Of a stretch of 64,000 nucleotides of DNA, positions 35,274 through 44,290 are shown one piece after another (position 1 is the first letter of the stretch; each line of letters starts with the position of its first letter). The position numbers were made by a program, and so were the translations under genes. The stretch is from contig CAYXDO010000046.1 of the NCBI GenBank assembly GCA_964463485.1, forward strand, positions 5,642-69,641. The letters are read 5' to 3'. The notes under the pieces are model-generated. The model saw only the letters and a list, made by a program, of their open reading frames with translations. It did not search any database and had not been told where the DNA came from. Source of the stretch: CAYXDO01 sp964463485 (GTDB taxonomy: Bacteria > Myxococcota > Kuafuiibacteriia > Kuafuiibacteriales > Kuafuiibacteriaceae).

Positions 35274-36664
35274 TCCAGTCGATTCGATACTTACCCATGG
35301 TCGCCATCGCCATGGCGATCGTCCTGCGCGCGGCGCCAAGTTTGGCGATGTGTGGAGGTATGTTTCCGCTCGACGAACGTCCGCGGCCGCCCGACCCCAG
35401 AGACTTGGTCGCTCAGCGGATTTTGAACAAAGCCTCCAAGGTGGCGTTGTTTCGCGAGGGTGAGCTCACCGTGCTCACGATGTCGAATGACGTGATTACG
35501 GATGTCGACGAGTTTGGCTTGGTCGTCCCGGTACCCACCGTCATCAAGGAGAAAGACGTCCGGATCTCCGATCCCGCGCTGTTTGCTGCGCTCGAGCAGC
35601 TCACGAACCCAAAGCTCGTCGAGACCTGGGATCCCGAGCCCTGCCCAGACCGGATGGCGATGGCTCAGGCCGAGGCGACCGCCAAGGTTGCCTCGGCGCC
35701 TTCTCCGCCCTCGGCGGGAGGCGGCCTTCGCGCCGCGGACTACGGGGTCAAGGTCGAAGCACACTACGACGTAGGTGAGTATAGCATCGCGGTGCTCGGC
35801 GCGCAGCAAGGTCGCGGAGCTGGGTTGGTGGAGTGGCTCAACAAGTTCCACTACGCCGTCCCGCAGGAAGCGATCCCCGTGCTCAACAGCTACATCGGCC
35901 AGAACATGAAGTTCTTCGTCGCCAAGGTCAATTTTCGAAAACTGAAGGGGAAGGGTGCGACATTTCTCAGACCCATTCAGGTCCGGTACACGACGCCCAG
36001 GTTCATGCTGCCGGTGAGGTTGGGCACCATCAACGCGGACGGACCCCAGGAGTTGGTCGCGTGGGCGGTGTCGGCCAAGGGCCGCATCGAGGCGACCAAC
36101 TATCGAACGGCCCGAATGCCCACTGGACATGACCTACCGCTCTACGTGAAGGATCAGCTCGAGAAGGTGTACGCGGCGATCTTCGACCAGGAGACCAGGA
36201 AGGCCGACATGCGCGTGATCTTCACGGAGTTCGTCCAGCGAGGCGGGTTGGACGGTACGACCGCCGAGAAGTTGGGGGTGAGTTGGGGTCGAGCACCCGA
36301 GTCCGATGTCTCCTATCTGACGTTGTCGCGACTCCACTTTCGATACGATCGCGACCACTTTCCCGAGGACTTGGTGCTTCAAGAGACGGCCGACATCGAG
36401 CCCTACGCGGTGAGCTACGCGGTGAAGCATCCTGCCACCCGAGTCGACTGCCCCGAGGGTGCGACGTACCTCGCGAGCCTCGGCCCGCGACGTGAGAACG
36501 AGGCGGGGAACCTGGCGAGCCTCACTGGTTGGGATGCCAAGGAGATCCGCGAGAAGATGGGGTTGGGCCCGATGGTCCCGCCGAGGCCTTCGACGCCCAC
36601 GCCCCAGGCGCCCGCGCCGCCTCCCAAGAAGTCGTTCTGGCAGCGTCTCTTCTCGGACGAGTGA
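35270..36664 (+). CDS. DUF2330 exported protein
   Basis: 464 aa. The signal peptide (VAIAMAIVLRAAPSLA) is followed by MCGGMFPLDE, the Cys-Gly-Gly opening of DUF2330, and conserved blocks VLTMSNDV, EFGLVVPVP, YDVGEYSIAVL, MKFFVAKVNF and LPVRLGTINADG. The C-terminus is a Pro tail ending KKSFWQRLFSDE. DUF2330 proteins have no known role. Coupling to the RnfD-like gene by ATGA suggests a shared envelope or redox function. Confidence 0.85.
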   Translation: MIQSIRYLPMVAIAMAIVLRAAPSLAMCGGMFPLDERPRPPDPRDLVAQRILNKASKVALFREGELTVLTMSNDVITDVDEFGLVVPVPTVIKEKDVRISDPALFAALEQLTNPKLVETWDPEPCPDRMAMAQAEATAKVASAPSPPSAGGGLRAADYGVKVEAHYDVGEYSIAVLGAQQGRGAGLVEWLNKFHYAVPQEAIPVLNSYIGQNMKFFVAKVNFRKLKGKGATFLRPIQVRYTTPRFMLPVRLGTINADGPQELVAWAVSAKGRIEATNYRTARMPTGHDLPLYVKDQLEKVYAAIFDQETRKADMRVIFTEFVQRGGLDGTTAEKLGVSWGRAPESDVSYLTLSRLHFRYDRDHFPEDLVLQETADIEPYAVSYAVKHPATRVDCPEGATYLASLGPRRENEAGNLASLTGWDAKEIREKMGLGPMVPPRPSTPTPQAPAPPPKKSFWQRLFSDE

Positions 36665-36814
36665 TTCCGAGGAATATCAATTAACACCGCTACATGGCCA
36701 CAAGCCCGACATTGGATCCGATTTCCGGACAACTCCCACAAGGGAGCTGCCGATAAGGAAGACAACGCCATGGGCCTACGTGTCGCCCCTCTGGCTACAA
36801 ATAAGGAGTCAACA

Positions 36815-39241
36815 ATGCCCGTTGTCGAACCAGGCGCCCTCGTGCGCTCGCTTTGGAAGGTGCCTTTTCGCCGAATGGCTCCCTCAGTCTCTTTGGTCGC
36901 GCTGGCCGCGTGTGGAGCTCCGGCCGTGGACGAGCCCCTTGGCAAGGTCGAGAGCGCGGAGAAGATCGACGCGGAGAACGACCCTACGCGGTTCAGTCTC
37001 ACCATGAACAGGAAGGCGGCCGAGCTCCCAAATCACGGAGAGTCTTTGCGAAAGCCGTTTCCGAGCAACTGGTGGCCGATGGCTCGGCAGGGCGCCGCGC
37101 AGCGATGGCAGGGGTCGAGCTCGAGCTCTCCCGTCGAAAAATATGACTTGCTCGTGTCCCCGAGCGCCATCCGCGACGTCGAGCTGAAGCTCGCGCAGAA
37201 AAACCACAAAGACGAGCCCGTGAATGCCGACGCTCAGCCTGAGACTTTCCACGTCGGCCCGGCCGGCGAGTGGGAGCTCAAGTCTCACGGCCGCTACGGC
37301 ACCAGGGACCCGGAGAATTGGTACGGTCACTGTAACGGCTGGTCGTCTTATGTCCTGAGTGAGGACGAGCCCACTCGCTCGGTCTCCGTCAAATACGACG
37401 CGACGTCCAACCGAATCACCGAGTGCCCAGCGTCGGACTCGACCTGCGTGCGCTTCGACGTAGGCGACATCAACGCGCTCGGCTCGGAGATTTACTGGTC
37501 CGACGGCGCGCGGGTGTTGGGCCGCCGCTGCGAAGACAACGCGTCCGAGTTCGCCTTCGACGAGTCGGGTCGACCGACGAACGTCAACTGTCGTGACGGC
37601 AACGCTGGGACGTTCCACATCGTGGTCACGAACATGATCGGGACCCTCCAGCGACCCTTCGTGGTCGATCTCACCGCCGATCGCGAAGTCTGGAACTTCC
37701 CGATGTACAAATTCGAAGTCACGCAGAACAAGGAGATCCCGCTGGCCGAGGCCTTGCGTGACATCGGAGCGCCTGCCGGCACGTCCTCATGGACGTACAA
37801 CCCAGATGCAAAGCGCTTCCTGCGCATTCACCTCGACGCCTGGATCGTGGAGGACTCCGTGCCCCCCACCAACACTCCGACCGGACCGATGCTCGATCAG
37901 TACACCACGGTCGAAGGCTACGATTACGTCTTGGAGCTCGACGCCAACGGCACCATCGTGGGCGGCGAGTGGACGGGTGAGTCCAAGACCAAACATCCCG
38001 ACTTCTTGTGGTACCCTTACGTCAACGACACGACCAACAGCGACGACAAGAACGACCGCGACAATCCGGCCCTTCGATACAGCATCTTCAAGCAGATCCT
38101 CACGCTGGCTCAGAGCGCTCCGGCAGCGCCCCAAGGTGTGCTGAGGGTCGCCAAGAACCAAGTCTTCGACATCCCCGACGGGAGCTCCACCGGAGTCACG
38201 AGTGGCCTCGAAGTCGCCGAGAGCTTCCCTGCCGAGAAGGTCGTGGTTCGTGTCGACGTCGCTCATACTTACCGCGGTGATCTCAAAGTCATCCTTCGCC
38301 ACGGTTCGAAAGAAGTCACCTTGGCCGATCACGAGGGCGGCAGCGCCGATGATCTCCACCTGGAGGCCGAGGTGGCCGGCCTTGCGGGCGCCGACGTCAG
38401 GGGCGCTTGGTCCTTGGTCGTCATCGACGACGCCGCTCAAGACACCGGAAAGCTGTTGAGTTGGTGGCTCGATCTCACCCGCCCGGCGGGCGGCCCAGGG
38501 GGACCGACCGCGCCGGTTCACTACGGGCTCACGCCCAACCTCGCGATTCCGGACAATCAGCCTACGGGCCTCACGAGCGACTTGGCGATCGGAGACGACT
38601 TTGTCCCTTCGAGCGTGAAGCTCACCCTCGAGCTCACTCACTCGTACGTGGGCGACTTGGTCGTCACCCTCGAACACTCCGGCAAGTCGGTGACCGTGCA
38701 TGATCGAGCGGGTGGGAGCGCCGATGATTTGAGGAAGACGTATGATCTCACTGACTTCACTTCGACCGTGCGCGGGACGTGGACGTTGAGAGTCAAGGAC
38801 CTGGCGAAAGACGACGTGGGCAAGCTCGTCTCCTGGGCCCTCGACTTGGCGCCGTCGGGCGCGCCCGCGGGTGGGTCGTCTTCGGTGACCAAGGAGTTCG
38901 AGGTTCGTCCGGCCGCGGCCATTCCTGACGCAAACGAAGCTGGGGTCGTCGCGACGCTCGAGGTGGCCGACGCGATTCGGATCGATCGCCTGGAAGTGGA
39001 CCTGGACATCGTCCACACCTATGCAGGGGATTTGACGGTCGTCGTGGAGAAGGACGGGCAGCAGGAAGTGCTGCATGATCGCGCGAACGGCTCGAACGAC
39101 AACGTACGCGGCGTGTTCCAAACTCATGTCTTCAAGAACGCGAGCTCGAAGGGATCTTGGAAGTTGAGGGTCGTGGATCACGATCGCCAGGACACGGGAC
39201 GCATCGAGCGCGTCAAGCTGATCGTCGTGGGCGTCTTATAG
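36815..39241 (+). CDS. Transglutaminase-elicitor-like lipoprotein with three P-domains
   Basis: 808 aa. The signal with LAAC lipobox lies near residue 33. Residues about 100-420 resemble the oomycete/bacterial transglutaminase-elicitor family: WYGHCNGWSSYVL with a Cys nucleophile, a second HxV region (GTFHIVVTN) and the REVWNFPMYKFE block. Three proprotein-convertase P-domains follow (about 440-555, 567-680 and 691-808), each with IPD, a THxYxGDLxVxL core, RAxGSADD and a Trp-Leu end. P-domains usually help fold or target secreted proteases. An in-frame ATG at 36770 also has AAGGA, so a longer form is possible; AAGGAG at 36815 is better. Confidence 0.72.
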   Translation: MPVVEPGALVRSLWKVPFRRMAPSVSLVALAACGAPAVDEPLGKVESAEKIDAENDPTRFSLTMNRKAAELPNHGESLRKPFPSNWWPMARQGAAQRWQGSSSSSPVEKYDLLVSPSAIRDVELKLAQKNHKDEPVNADAQPETFHVGPAGEWELKSHGRYGTRDPENWYGHCNGWSSYVLSEDEPTRSVSVKYDATSNRITECPASDSTCVRFDVGDINALGSEIYWSDGARVLGRRCEDNASEFAFDESGRPTNVNCRDGNAGTFHIVVTNMIGTLQRPFVVDLTADREVWNFPMYKFEVTQNKEIPLAEALRDIGAPAGTSSWTYNPDAKRFLRIHLDAWIVEDSVPPTNTPTGPMLDQYTTVEGYDYVLELDANGTIVGGEWTGESKTKHPDFLWYPYVNDTTNSDDKNDRDNPALRYSIFKQILTLAQSAPAAPQGVLRVAKNQVFDIPDGSSTGVTSGLEVAESFPAEKVVVRVDVAHTYRGDLKVILRHGSKEVTLADHEGGSADDLHLEAEVAGLAGADVRGAWSLVVIDDAAQDTGKLLSWWLDLTRPAGGPGGPTAPVHYGLTPNLAIPDNQPTGLTSDLAIGDDFVPSSVKLTLELTHSYVGDLVVTLEHSGKSVTVHDRAGGSADDLRKTYDLTDFTSTVRGTWTLRVKDLAKDDVGKLVSWALDLAPSGAPAGGSSSVTKEFEVRPAAAIPDANEAGVVATLEVADAIRIDRLEVDLDIVHTYAGDLTVVVEKDGQQEVLHDRANGSNDNVRGVFQTHVFKNASSKGSWKLRVVDHDRQDTGRIERVKLIVVGVL

Positions 39242-39349
39242 CTCGACGGGCCAAGACACGAGTTTGACGCTCCTCGGAGCCCCCGCAAGTCAGTAGCCCC
39301 GCGCGCGACTTCGCTTGCCCCGCCCGGGACCTTTCGATACAAGCGGCGA

Positions 39350-40078
39350 GTGTTCGAAATCAGCCGCCGCACGTTCCTCGGCGGAGCGGTCACGCTCGTG
39401 TGCGCGCCACCCCTCGCCGGCTGCGACGAGCCTGTCGCGTCGTCGTCGATGGTCGATGGCTGGGTCGTTCCGGCCGGTACCAAACTCTCGCCCTCCCGGT
39501 ACGCAACTCTGGCCGCGCTCGCGGACACGTTGATCCCCGGCGACGTCACGTCTCCGGGAGCGACCTTGGCTCGCGCGGCTTGGTACATCGATCAGTTCCT
39601 CGGGGCTTTCGACGTCGACCCTCCCCGCATCTACGCGGGCGGCCCATACTCAGGGAGGCATGGCGGGTTGAACGGCTTCGCGGAGTTCCTTCCGCTGACC
39701 CGGGTCGAGGCGCTCAGCTTTCGCACACTCATCGAGGGGTCTCGCGGGATTCCTGAGCGGGAGTGGAATGGTCCGGTGAAGGGACTCATACAGACCCTCG
39801 AGGAGGGGCTCGACGAGCTCGAGGCGGTCGCCGCCGATCGGACCGAGCGCTCGTTTCGCGGGCTTTCGCTCGAGGATAGGCGCGGCGTACTCACGGGATT
39901 CGACGCCGAGCTCCTGAAGGTCGTGTACCGCTACGTGGTCGAGGGCACTTACGGCGACCCGGTGTACGGCGGAAACTTCGAGCTGAGTGGCTGGAAATCC
40001 ATCCGTTACGAAGGCGATCGCCATCCGCTCGGCTTCAACCCGCTGCAACTCATGCAACCCGAGGACGGCGATGTCTGA
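39350..40078 (+). CDS. Gluconate-2-dehydrogenase subunit 3-like Tat protein
   Basis: 242-aa small subunit of an FAD sugar/alcohol dehydrogenase. The twin-arginine signal SRRTFLGGAVTL near residue 5 exports the folded complex; an LAGC after it may also be a lipobox. YATLAALADTLIPGD and the C-terminal VVEGTYGDPVYGGN and PLGFNP blocks match the gamma subunit that chaperones and carries the GMC partner through Tat. GTG start. The stop overlaps the GMC start by 8 nt. Confidence 0.85.
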   Translation: MFEISRRTFLGGAVTLVCAPPLAGCDEPVASSSMVDGWVVPAGTKLSPSRYATLAALADTLIPGDVTSPGATLARAAWYIDQFLGAFDVDPPRIYAGGPYSGRHGGLNGFAEFLPLTRVEALSFRTLIEGSRGIPEREWNGPVKGLIQTLEEGLDELEAVAADRTERSFRGLSLEDRRGVLTGFDAELLKVVYRYVVEGTYGDPVYGGNFELSGWKSIRYEGDRHPLGFNPLQLMQPEDGDV

Positions 40079-41708
40079 GTTCGACGTCATCATCGTCGGC
40101 GCGGGCGCGGGAGGCGGCATGGCCGCGTGGGTGCTCGCGACGAGGGGGTTTCGGGTGGCGTTGATCGAAAAGGGACGAAATCCGTATCCCACGCTGACCG
40201 ACGAGGTGCTTCGCGGATCTCACTTCGGTGACGACGAGCTGAAAAGAGCTCGGGCCTTTGCCTTTCACGACTTCTTCGCGGAGCCCCGATCCTTTCGGGC
40301 GTCGTCGTCCGACCCGGCCAAGAGTCTCCCCGTGCAGGGGCTGGGTGTGGCCGTCGGCGGCGGCACGATTCAATACGATGGCAACAGTCCGCGCCTCTCG
40401 CGGGCTGACTTTTCGTCACTCTCCACGTTCGGAGCGGTCGCGGGGGCTGACGTCGTCGACTGGCCCATCTCGTACCAAGACCTCGAGCTCTACTACGACG
40501 CCACCGAGCTCGTGATCGGCGTTCAGGGCCTGGCAGGGTCGGACCCCTTTGCCGAGCCCCGCGGGCCTTATCCGATGCCACCGGGCGCTCCATCGAAGGC
40601 CGGCTCGATGCTCGCGGAGGCCGCCAAGCGCCTTGGGTACCATCCCCATCCGATGCCCATCGCGATCAACTCCATGCCCTACCGAGGCCGCCCCGCTTGC
40701 ACGAACGCGGGGTACTGTCCGTTCGGTTGCCCGGTGAATGCAAAGAGCTCCACCGCAGTCACGGTCATTCGCGAAGCCTTGCTCACGGGCAACCTGAGCT
40801 TGTTCACCGAGAGTTGCGTGACCAGGGTACTCACCGAGCCTTCGGGGGCGCGTGCGACCGGTGTCGAGCTGATCGATCCCAAGGGCGCCAGGGCGACGAT
40901 GAGTGCGGACCACGTCGTGCTGGCGCTGAACGCGATCGAGACCCCTAGGCTGCTCCTCGATACGCGTGGCCCAGCCCATCCGGACGGGCTCGGGAACTCG
41001 AGCGGCCTCGTCGGAAGGTACATGATGTTTCATACGATCGTAGGGGCAGTCGGGATCTTCGACGAGGAGATACGCAGCTACCGAGGTCGCGTCGCGACTC
41101 ACGGCTTCTCCGACTTCACGGTGAGCGATGGGAGCGAAGGGTTCATTCGCGGCGGCTACGTGGAGCTTGGTGGGCAAATCAGGCCGGTCGAAGCTGGATC
41201 GCAGTTTCCTTGGTTGCTGCACAAAGAGCTCATCACGAACGGGCCCTATATTCGCAGGATCGCCACCGCCGCGATCATGGGTGAGGACGTTCCGCAGCTC
41301 GAGAATCGCGTCGAGCTCGATCCGTCGCTCAGGGACATCTACGGAAGGTCCGCTCCTCGCATCACCTATCGACGACACGAGCACGATCAGGCCATGATCG
41401 ATCGCTACCTTCCAAAGCTCGAGGCCGTAGCGCGCGAAGCGGGTGCCAGCGACGTCATCGTCGATGACGGGTTGAAGCGCGATGGGTACCCGACGACGCG
41501 ACACTTGCTCGGGACGACGCGCATGGGTACGGATGCTTCCAAGAGTGTGACCGATCCTTGGGGGCGCCTGCACGACGTCGAGAATGTCTGGATCTGCGAT
41601 GGTGGTACTTGGCCGACTTCGGCCTCGTTCAACCCGACACTCACCCAGCAGGCGCTCGCGTATCGGACTGCTGCCTATCTCGCCGATCCCGGGGATCCGC
41701 ATCCATGA
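40071..41708 (+). CDS. GMC-type FAD dehydrogenase with 3Fe-4S motif
   Basis: 545-aa catalytic subunit. The FAD fold VGAGAGGGMAAWVLATRG starts at residue 9. Cys at 210, 216 and 220 (C-x5-C-x3-C in ACTNAGYCPFGCP) coincide in spacing with the 3Fe-4S ligands of Burkholderia FAD glucose dehydrogenase. The C-terminal half has LLGTTRMGTD and a GMC end block (TWPTSASFNPTLTQQALA) where the active-site His/Asn would lie; the Asn is visible, the His is unclear. It has no signal and would travel with the Tat partner. Substrate not determinable: glucose, gluconate, sorbitol and others are possible. Confidence 0.87.
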   Translation: MSEFDVIIVGAGAGGGMAAWVLATRGFRVALIEKGRNPYPTLTDEVLRGSHFGDDELKRARAFAFHDFFAEPRSFRASSSDPAKSLPVQGLGVAVGGGTIQYDGNSPRLSRADFSSLSTFGAVAGADVVDWPISYQDLELYYDATELVIGVQGLAGSDPFAEPRGPYPMPPGAPSKAGSMLAEAAKRLGYHPHPMPIAINSMPYRGRPACTNAGYCPFGCPVNAKSSTAVTVIREALLTGNLSLFTESCVTRVLTEPSGARATGVELIDPKGARATMSADHVVLALNAIETPRLLLDTRGPAHPDGLGNSSGLVGRYMMFHTIVGAVGIFDEEIRSYRGRVATHGFSDFTVSDGSEGFIRGGYVELGGQIRPVEAGSQFPWLLHKELITNGPYIRRIATAAIMGEDVPQLENRVELDPSLRDIYGRSAPRITYRRHEHDQAMIDRYLPKLEAVAREAGASDVIVDDGLKRDGYPTTRHLLGTTRMGTDASKSVTDPWGRLHDVENVWICDGGTWPTSASFNPTLTQQALAYRTAAYLADPGDPHP

Positions 41709-42322
41709 ATTCGCGGGCCGCGTCGGGACTCGAGCGGAAAACTCGCGCCGCATCCCGGGTTCGCCGTTTTTTCTTGGTCGTGTTGGTGGCTTGCGGCTCG
41801 GAGGTCGAGGAGCTCGCGCCGCCCCGCGCGGAGCTCGGAGCGGATGTCGCGGACGTTCAGCGATGCCTTGGCTGCCATTCGACGAAGGTGGAGGCCTGGA
41901 ACCGAGCGTCGTCGCACTCGTTGCTCTTCGATTGTCGCACTTGCCACGAAGTCGTCGCCGAGAGCGGAAGCGGACACGCGATCGTTCCAGAGTGCTCACG
42001 CTGTCATAGCGAAGGAGCTCACGCCGGCTCGGCTTGCCGAGAGTGTCATGACCCTCACGGGAGTGTGAATCTGTACATGCTCCGAGCGGAGCTCAGACTC
42101 ATCACCGGAGAGCTGGCGGGCATCGAGTTCACGGCGCTGGAGGGCGCGTCCGAGCACGGCCTGGTGCGCACGGCGTCGATTGGGGTTCAAGGCAGCGGGC
42201 TTTGTGAGACCTGCCACACGGAGACGCGGGTGTATCGCAGGTCAGCAGGCGGCGCGAGGCATCACACTCGATATTGTCCCGAATGCCACCTTCATCGAGA
42301 TGGGTTTGCTGTACCGAGGTGA
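41705..42322 (+). CDS. Hexaheme-type c cytochrome lipoprotein
   Basis: 205 aa. Signal with VVLVAC lipobox near residue 30. Six CxxCH haem sites: residues 54, 77, 97, 111, 167 and 191. Several extra His lie between sites (SSHSLL, GHAI, GAHAG), candidates for bis-His ligation. The start overlaps the GMC stop (ATGA), so it is the electron acceptor of the dehydrogenase, replacing the triheme beta subunit of classic FAD dehydrogenases. The stop overlaps the next gene. Confidence 0.85.
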   Translation: MNSRAASGLERKTRAASRVRRFFLVVLVACGSEVEELAPPRAELGADVADVQRCLGCHSTKVEAWNRASSHSLLFDCRTCHEVVAESGSGHAIVPECSRCHSEGAHAGSACRECHDPHGSVNLYMLRAELRLITGELAGIEFTALEGASEHGLVRTASIGVQGSGLCETCHTETRVYRRSAGGARHHTRYCPECHLHRDGFAVPR

Positions 42323-44240
42323 ACGAGCGCGGCTGACGGGCCGCAGCCGAAGGCCGCTCGGTCGAGCGTTGCTGTGGCTCACCCTGGCTTCGTGCGGACC
42401 TTCTTCGGAGCACCTCAGGCGGGGAGGGGTCGGGCAGCTCGCTCACGCGTGGCCGTTCGTGCCGACGCCCGCCGACGCTGCCGGGCAGGGACTCTCGCCG
42501 CGTGCCGGTGACCCGTCCGTGCGGGCCTGGCCCTCGTTCGCCGGCCTCGACGACGCGGGGACGCGGGCCCCGCCCGACACTCAGGGCGCGGTGGGCCTCG
42601 ATCACTTGCTCGTCGCGCTGAATACCGAAGTCGGGGTTCAGGATCGGCGAGGAGCGATCCTGAGTCGCGTGCCTCTCGCCGAGTTTTGGCCTGATTTTTC
42701 GGTCAGCGTGGCCTTCGACCCGCGCGCGATCTACGACAGTCTGAGTAGTCGGTTCTTCGTCGTTGCGCTGGCGGACAACCGCTCGCCGAGCTCCGCGCTC
42801 ATGGTCGCCGTGTCGGACGGATCGACGCCGCTCGAGGGTTGGCATCAGCTCTTCCTTCGAGCCGATCCGGAGGGTCGACTCTGGGCGGACTATCCGACCA
42901 TCGCGACGAACCGAGACTATCTCGCGGTACAGCTCAATTTGTACCGCGTCGCTGACAACTCGTTTGGCCGATCGGATCTCTACCTGTTCGACAAGTCGGA
43001 CCTCCTCGCTGGCGGCGATGGCGCACCGACGATCATCTCCGACCCGACCCTCGAGAGCGCGCAGGCCCCGTCCGTGACGGACGATCCTCGGGACGCGACC
43101 CTGTACCTGTTGCGATCGATCGAGCAACCAGTCGAACGACCGGAAGGCGAGCAGAAGTGTCTGGAGCTGCTCCACGTCATCGGAGGCAGGGGCGAGGAGA
43201 GTCTAGTCCATGGGCCCGAGATCTGTTCCGACGACGTCTGGAGCTTCATTCCTCCAAACGAAGACGACCTTGGCCCGCAGCTCGGGTCTGATCAGAGAGT
43301 CCAACTGGGAGACGATCGTATTCAGACGCTCGTGCAGCGCGATGGGAAGCTCTACGCGACTCATACGATCTTCTCGCTGGACTCGGGTTCGACCCGGGCG
43401 GCTGTGCAGTGGTGGGTGCTGACCACGGCCGGAGAGGTCGTGAAGCGAGGCCGGATCGACGATCCGAGTGGAGTGCGACAATTTGCGTACCCGAGCCTCG
43501 CGGTGAATCGGCGGGGGGACATGCTCCTCGGGTACTCTCGATTTTCCGAGAGTGAATACGTGAGCGCTGGGTATGCCTTCGCGCGCGCTGGCGGCGCGTT
43601 TGGCCCGGACACGGAGCTCAAGTCGGGGGAGGCGCCGTACGTCAGGCTGGTTGGGCGCTGGAACCGATTTGGTGACTTCAGCTCGACGGTCGTGGATCCG
43701 CGGAACGGAACGGACCTGTGGACGTTTCAGAGTTATGCGGCCGCTCCGGTCGAGGGGCTGGATCGGTTCGGCACTTGGTGGGCCCGGGTCGTGGCGGACA
43801 ACTCACCTCCGGTTGCAGAGGGTCTGGCGATCGAGGTGACGGCGGAGGGTGAGTTGCGAGGCAGTTACCAGTACGTGGACGCCGAGGGTCACGAGGAGGG
43901 CGCGACCGAGATCGGGTGGGTTCGAAACGGAGCGCGCGCGCTCGAAGGAGAGTTGATCGTCCACGCGGACGCGGTGTCGCCTTCGGATCTCTGGGAGCTC
44001 GTAGTGCGGCCGCACGATGGGTTGGATTTTGGGGTCGAAGCTCGGGCCGAGCTGAAGATCGGCGAGCGGGTCGATGTGATTGCCGAGACGAGTCGGGATC
44101 AGGGATGTGGCTGCGCGGGCAGCGGACGGGCCGACGCCAGGCTGAGCGTGTTGATTGCGCTCTGTCTGTTCGGACGTCTGTTCGGACGTCTGTTCGGACG
44201 TTTGTTCGGACTGCTACGAGTCACGAGGCATGAGGCCTAG
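42300..44240 (+). CDS. Surface lipoprotein with MYXO-CTERM-like tail
   Basis: 646 aa. Lipobox LASC near residue 33. Repeated strands with D-x-G and GW/GR turns (DTQGAVGLDHLLVAL, DYPTIATNRDYLAVQL, YPSLAVNRRGDMLLGY, TDLWTFQSY) suggest a beta-propeller. The C-terminus DQGCGCAGSG, a hydrophobic segment and basic end resemble a MYXO-CTERM sorting signal. Four LFGR repeats are inserted in that segment. ATG 42300 overlaps the cytochrome stop by 23 nt; the true start could be a later in-frame codon. Operon partner of the dehydrogenase. Confidence 0.65.
   Translation: MGLLYRGERARLTGRSRRPLGRALLWLTLASCGPSSEHLRRGGVGQLAHAWPFVPTPADAAGQGLSPRAGDPSVRAWPSFAGLDDAGTRAPPDTQGAVGLDHLLVALNTEVGVQDRRGAILSRVPLAEFWPDFSVSVAFDPRAIYDSLSSRFFVVALADNRSPSSALMVAVSDGSTPLEGWHQLFLRADPEGRLWADYPTIATNRDYLAVQLNLYRVADNSFGRSDLYLFDKSDLLAGGDGAPTIISDPTLESAQAPSVTDDPRDATLYLLRSIEQPVERPEGEQKCLELLHVIGGRGEESLVHGPEICSDDVWSFIPPNEDDLGPQLGSDQRVQLGDDRIQTLVQRDGKLYATHTIFSLDSGSTRAAVQWWVLTTAGEVVKRGRIDDPSGVRQFAYPSLAVNRRGDMLLGYSRFSESEYVSAGYAFARAGGAFGPDTELKSGEAPYVRLVGRWNRFGDFSSTVVDPRNGTDLWTFQSYAAAPVEGLDRFGTWWARVVADNSPPVAEGLAIEVTAEGELRGSYQYVDAEGHEEGATEIGWVRNGARALEGELIVHADAVSPSDLWELVVRPHDGLDFGVEARAELKIGERVDVIAETSRDQGCGCAGSGRADARLSVLIALCLFGRLFGRLFGRLFGLLRVTRHEA
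44166..44213. repeat. 12-bp coding microsatellite (LFGR)
   Basis: CTGTTCGGACGT is repeated three times exactly and a fourth time with changes (TTGTTCGGACTG), keeping frame in the C-terminal anchor of the surface lipoprotein. Copy number change would add or remove an arginine and three hydrophobic residues. Confidence 0.85.
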
Positions 44241-44264
44241 GGCTTCGGGCGTGCGCACGAAGCC
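44241..44264. terminator. Candidate bidirectional terminator hairpin
   Basis: A perfect 7-bp stem (GGCTTCG / CGAAGCC) with a 10-nt loop follows at once on the surface-lipoprotein stop, between it and the convergent lon gene. No T-run. Confidence 0.5.
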
Positions 44265-44290
44265 AAAGATTCGGGGCGTTTCCTCGTCCT

